Positions 60,312 to 64,000 of a stretch of DNA of 64,000 nt are shown piece by piece. The stretch spans positions 62,001 through 126,000 of the forward strand of contig NDFF03000178.1 of the NCBI GenBank assembly GCA_002150815.3. The letters are read 5' to 3'. Below the pieces are notes generated by a model that worked only from the letters and a program-made list of their open reading frames with translations, was not told the origin of the DNA and ran no database searches. This DNA is from Grammothele lineata (lineage: Eukaryota; Basidiomycota; Agaricomycetes; Polyporales; Polyporaceae). Each line of letters begins with the position of its first letter. Position 1 is the first letter of the stretch. The position numbers were made by a program, and so were the translations under genes.

Positions 60312-63300
60312 ATAGACTCGTGTATGTTGTGTGTCCATTAGATAATAACGACGGGAGGTGGTTGGTGGTTGCCGACCAAGTGATCGAGACAATACTTAGA
60401 GTACGCATACTCACCGCGTTCAACATATGCGCTGAGCAGAATAAGGGTTATAGCGCTTATGCGTGGTATAGGTTTGGTGCAAATGTTAGATCGTTGTTCA
60501 TGACGGGCGTTCCACTGGAACGATGTTACGCTCGATATACACTGCGACTTGCTACATGCATAAGACGGGACGTTGATGCGTGGGACGTGTACATGCCGAG
60601 GCGAGACTGGTCGGGGCCCCCGTATGTGGTGTCCTCGCACGGGGCGAAGAGACGATGGGTAGTTCTCGCGACGAGGGGGGAGGTATTGTGGTAGATGCCC
60701 GTGGCGGTGTCGCTGGATGAACGGTAGGACTCGCCCGCGAGGACGAGACTATTCGAACGCCTGCACTAACCTGTGGGTGTGGTGTGCACCGGAATTGGTG
60801 TGCGCGTGGCTGCATGTACGCGCGTTGCGTCGCCAAAAATCATATTAATGGTAGGGACTCGTATGTTGCACTCGTCGTCAGGGTCGACGTCTGTGGAAAG
60901 CGTGCAGGCGAGGTAGATGATTGGCGATTGACGGGAGTCTGAAACACGGGTCGGAGTAAACAGAACATGGGTAAGCGACTGCAGAACTGCCGTCTATCGT
61001 GGATATGTTCGCTAGGATGTATGAAGATTTGGAGAAAGGGTGTGGAGTGGACTGAAACAATGCACGCCGTGGTACGAGACTGTGCGTTGAGATGGAAGAC
61101 TATACCTTTCTTCGAATCTCGTGCGTATGGACGACGGCAAAGGGATGCCTGGTTCATCGATGCTCATGCTTGTCTGTTGTACCCATTTCGAGCACCGCGC
61201 GGGAGCCAGGGCGGGGCCAATACGATGGGATATGAGACCTGTACGTGGACAAAAGAGGTGAACGGGCACACATCGTCGCCGAGATCTGCCCCTATCCGGG
61301 TTCGATGGGCTCGTCCTCCAAGGGCCACGGGAAGGTGGCGGCGTTCTCGACGCGATTGCGTTTGAGTGGGGCGGCGGCAGGGAGCATGAGTGCGATGGTA
61401 CAAGCGGAGAGCCACCGGCAACGGTTCGAATTAAACGCGAGCCCGGATAGACGCCGTTGCCATGCCGGGAGAACGGGAATCGGTACTCCAGCGCTTCCCT
61501 CTCACCGCCACTGTCGTCTCTTTGTTTTCCGCGTCCACTCATCACATTCCCGTCTCGGACTCGTGGCGGTTTGTACGGCAGGTGTGTATGCTCGATGTGT
61601 CGTTTCGCTGTATGTGAGTGAAGCTAGAGTGGTGTGGTGCTATTATGAAGCGGTTGCGATGCTATGGGTAAGTCTACGTTGCGCTGCTTCCGCGTTCGCG
61701 TTGTATATGACCTTGTTCTCTTGCGTATCGACGCGTTGACCGTTCAAGCTCGTACGATCCTGTCGGTGGCGTTCAGGCCGGCTTCTATTGTAATACATAC
61801 GTGCGTCTGCACGGTCGTAGGTGGGTTTCATTCAGCGTGAGAATCACCTCATTAACTCTAGGATGCCCCCCTTACGCGGCTCGCGGGCGGTCGGGTTTGT
61901 TTTGAGATCACGACTCGCGTCAGGTTCTTCGATTGCGTGGCGCTTTACGCGCGTCTGCGCGTCGCGAGGAACGCTACGTCACGTTCGGACCTGCAGGTAC
62001 GGCTCGTTGTTGGCTCTTGCTGTGCGCATGCTCAGTTTCGCTCGGTCGTGCTCTCAGAATCCTGTATATATCCCCCCAAGGAGCGCGAAAGTCGTGTAGA
62101 CGCCGTTTCCGCAGGCTCGCCCTTTCGCGATCTGCTGAGCTCGCCCACCGGCGCGGCTTGGACAGAGAGCGGGTACGTATATATGCTCTGCCTGCGCTCT
62201 CGCGTTGCGGTGACGTGGTAGATTGACGCGCACATCGTCCGCGCATGCCGTGTCCGTTGTTTCGTCCTGAGGCCTGCGCGCGGACCGCGGGTAGAGGTGC
62301 GTATGTAGGATCGATGACTGGCGTTTGGAGGTCGATACATCGGATCGGTGCGTTGGTGACGATTGACTTCTTGAGGTGAGCAACGGGGATGGGGGGAGGG
62401 GGGGGCACTGACGCTTCGCGTCTGCAGGATTGATAGTATCAACAGTTTTTTCACGGAGTAGACGATGTTGGCTCATCGCCGTGCATGTTACCGTCTTTTC
62501 TGTGAACTTGGGTACCTGTGTGATGCGTTCCCGCGGTCCGCGCGTTCGTCTGCTGTCTCACGGTTCGTCTTGTCTGCGTTGCAGGCCTTACAGTGCTTAC
62601 GTGTCCTTGCGCCCTTGAGGGTCCGTGTTTGGTGAGCTGGGTAGCGCTTACGTCCTTTGTATATTTTTTGTATCGCAGAAGAAGCGCGTGTGGGTAACCC
62701 CGAATAGTCCTGATTCAAGGCGCATAACGGCACGGCGGGACTTTGACCGACAGGCCGCGATAAGCGTCACGCGAGGCCGTCCGGGCCACTCGGTTAAATA
62801 AACCACCTTTCGCGGCGCAGAAGCGGTCCATGACCCGCGCCGGATTATCATGGCACTACGTCCTGACAAGCGCGTCACGGTGGTTCGAAACATGGGTATA
62901 CTGTGTTCATTAATTGCTTCAGTGCTGTAGTATCATAGCTGATCGTACCGTGTGTTGTATGCGATTCTCGTTCTGCCGCCATGGGCCTGGCTTGGCACTC
63001 TGCGCGGCTTATTACCATATACGATAGTGTGTCTGGGACGGTGGCATCTATGGATTTACAGGCAGGCGTCACTGCTGCTGTAGTATCTGTCATACGGACG
63101 ATATATTGTAAGTGTGATCTATACTCTATGAACGATGAAATCCCGAACTAATCCCATGGCGTCTTCTCGAAAGTCGATGTACTGGATACAGTCCGGTGAC
63201 GAGAATTGTAGTATAACCATTGTCCCAGGCCATGGTGTGGCCTGTTCCCCATTGAGTAGACTCGTCACTGACGGGTTTGGGATGCCGCCAGCGTTGCTTG

Positions 63301-64000
63301 TTGGACAGTAGTGGAATTGTAGAGGATAGGGGAGTGGGGCTTTATATTTGTCGTGATATAACACGCCCATGACGGTACTTTGGTTGAAGTAAGGGTAGAC
63401 GTAGGCGATAGGCCGTAGACGGGGGACGCCAACTGAAACAGACAGGCAGTCGATATTCTCGAAGCGGGGGCAGTCTGGATATTTGTGTATGAGTCGTAAA
63501 ACTTGGATAGATGCAGTCGATATACAACATACTCGTTTCGGTGGGTAGAACTAGCCCCTTCACGGTGTATGATACTGCTTGCAAGCAGCGTTCAAACTTT
63601 GCCCTCCCCTTTGCAAGAACCTCAGCAGGTGGGGGTGGGATCCTCCCAGGAGATGTCTGGCCTGTCTCATTGGGTGTGCTTGTTTCCTGTTGATTATAAG
63701 ATGTTCAAGGCTGTGTGATGGTGTGTGGAATAATAACATACCTGGCCTTGTACTAGACAATGGCTTGTTGCATGGTTTGCTGATGTGTGCTTGTGTGATG
63801 AGCTGGCAGCATATGTACTGGTATTTTCCTCATCTGCAGTGCTCATCGTGTGCATGACTGACTGTGTGGATGGTTGGGAACTTGCATGGCCCATCTTATT
63901 TGAGCTGTAACTGTTGGACTGAAGGCGCGCCGCACGTGATTCGGCATTGAGCTTGAGGGCAGGCTGAGAAATTTCCTAATCGATGGAGGTTACGGCAGCC
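60312..64000. other. Gene-poor end of window
   Basis: About 3.7 kb with only short open frames on both strands. I see no spliced gene, RNA gene or mobile element that I can support. The stretch 63.6-63.9 kb is rich in TG steps on the plus strand. Confidence 0.5.

Noticed and set aside
62690..62900. Possible tRNA or other RNA gene in a GC-rich patch with ggttcgaa
   Set aside because: No matching A box or cloverleaf could be formed around the B-box-like string.

Overview
This is nuclear DNA from a filamentous basidiomycete, an agaricomycete (Polyporales is my guess, not proven). The signs are dense 50-65 nt introns with GT-AG (and some GC-AG) ends, DUF6534-type seven-helix membrane proteins, intronless F-box genes, a GMC oxidoreductase, and reducing polyketide synthases of basidiomycete type. 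Gene models were spliced by eye from conserved motifs and frame continuity.

Left part (1-30 kb) looks like a biosynthetic gene cluster. It starts with the 3' half of a GMC oxidoreductase (2-1169, +). Two paralogous reducing PKS genes, PKS1 (3072-9896, -) and PKS2 (23499-30281, +), share the order KS-AT-DH-pseudoKR-(decayed ER-like)-KR-ACP and all 17 intron positions. Between them lie two free-standing reductases on the minus strand: an MDR double-bond reductase (10784-12392) and a thioester-reductase (R-domain) protein without adenylation or carrier domains (13814-15365). The PKSs have no C-methyltransferase, no recognisable intact ER and no release domain, so the two reductases may supply enoyl reduction and reductive release in trans (inference).

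Middle part (17.8-45 kb): three closely related DUF6534 membrane protein genes on the minus strand (17820-19405, 32027-33619, 36295-37902), the last two inside a tandem segmental duplication of about 2.6 kb, and a fourth, more distant member on the plus strand (42881-44871). A decayed BioF-like PLP enzyme lies at 40909-41684.

Right part (45.6-64 kb): a divergent pair of a cytosolic-looking GH105 unsaturated rhamnogalacturonyl hydrolase (45594-47006, -) and an ACS-family MFS transporter (47483-49801, +), fitting uptake and cleavage of pectin disaccharides. Then follow three paralogous intronless F-box genes (50585, 56537 and 58587, all +), each with a TATATAA about 160-175 bp upstream of its ATG, and a coiled-coil protein of unknown function (52758-54603, -). 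The last 3.7 kb shows no gene I can support.
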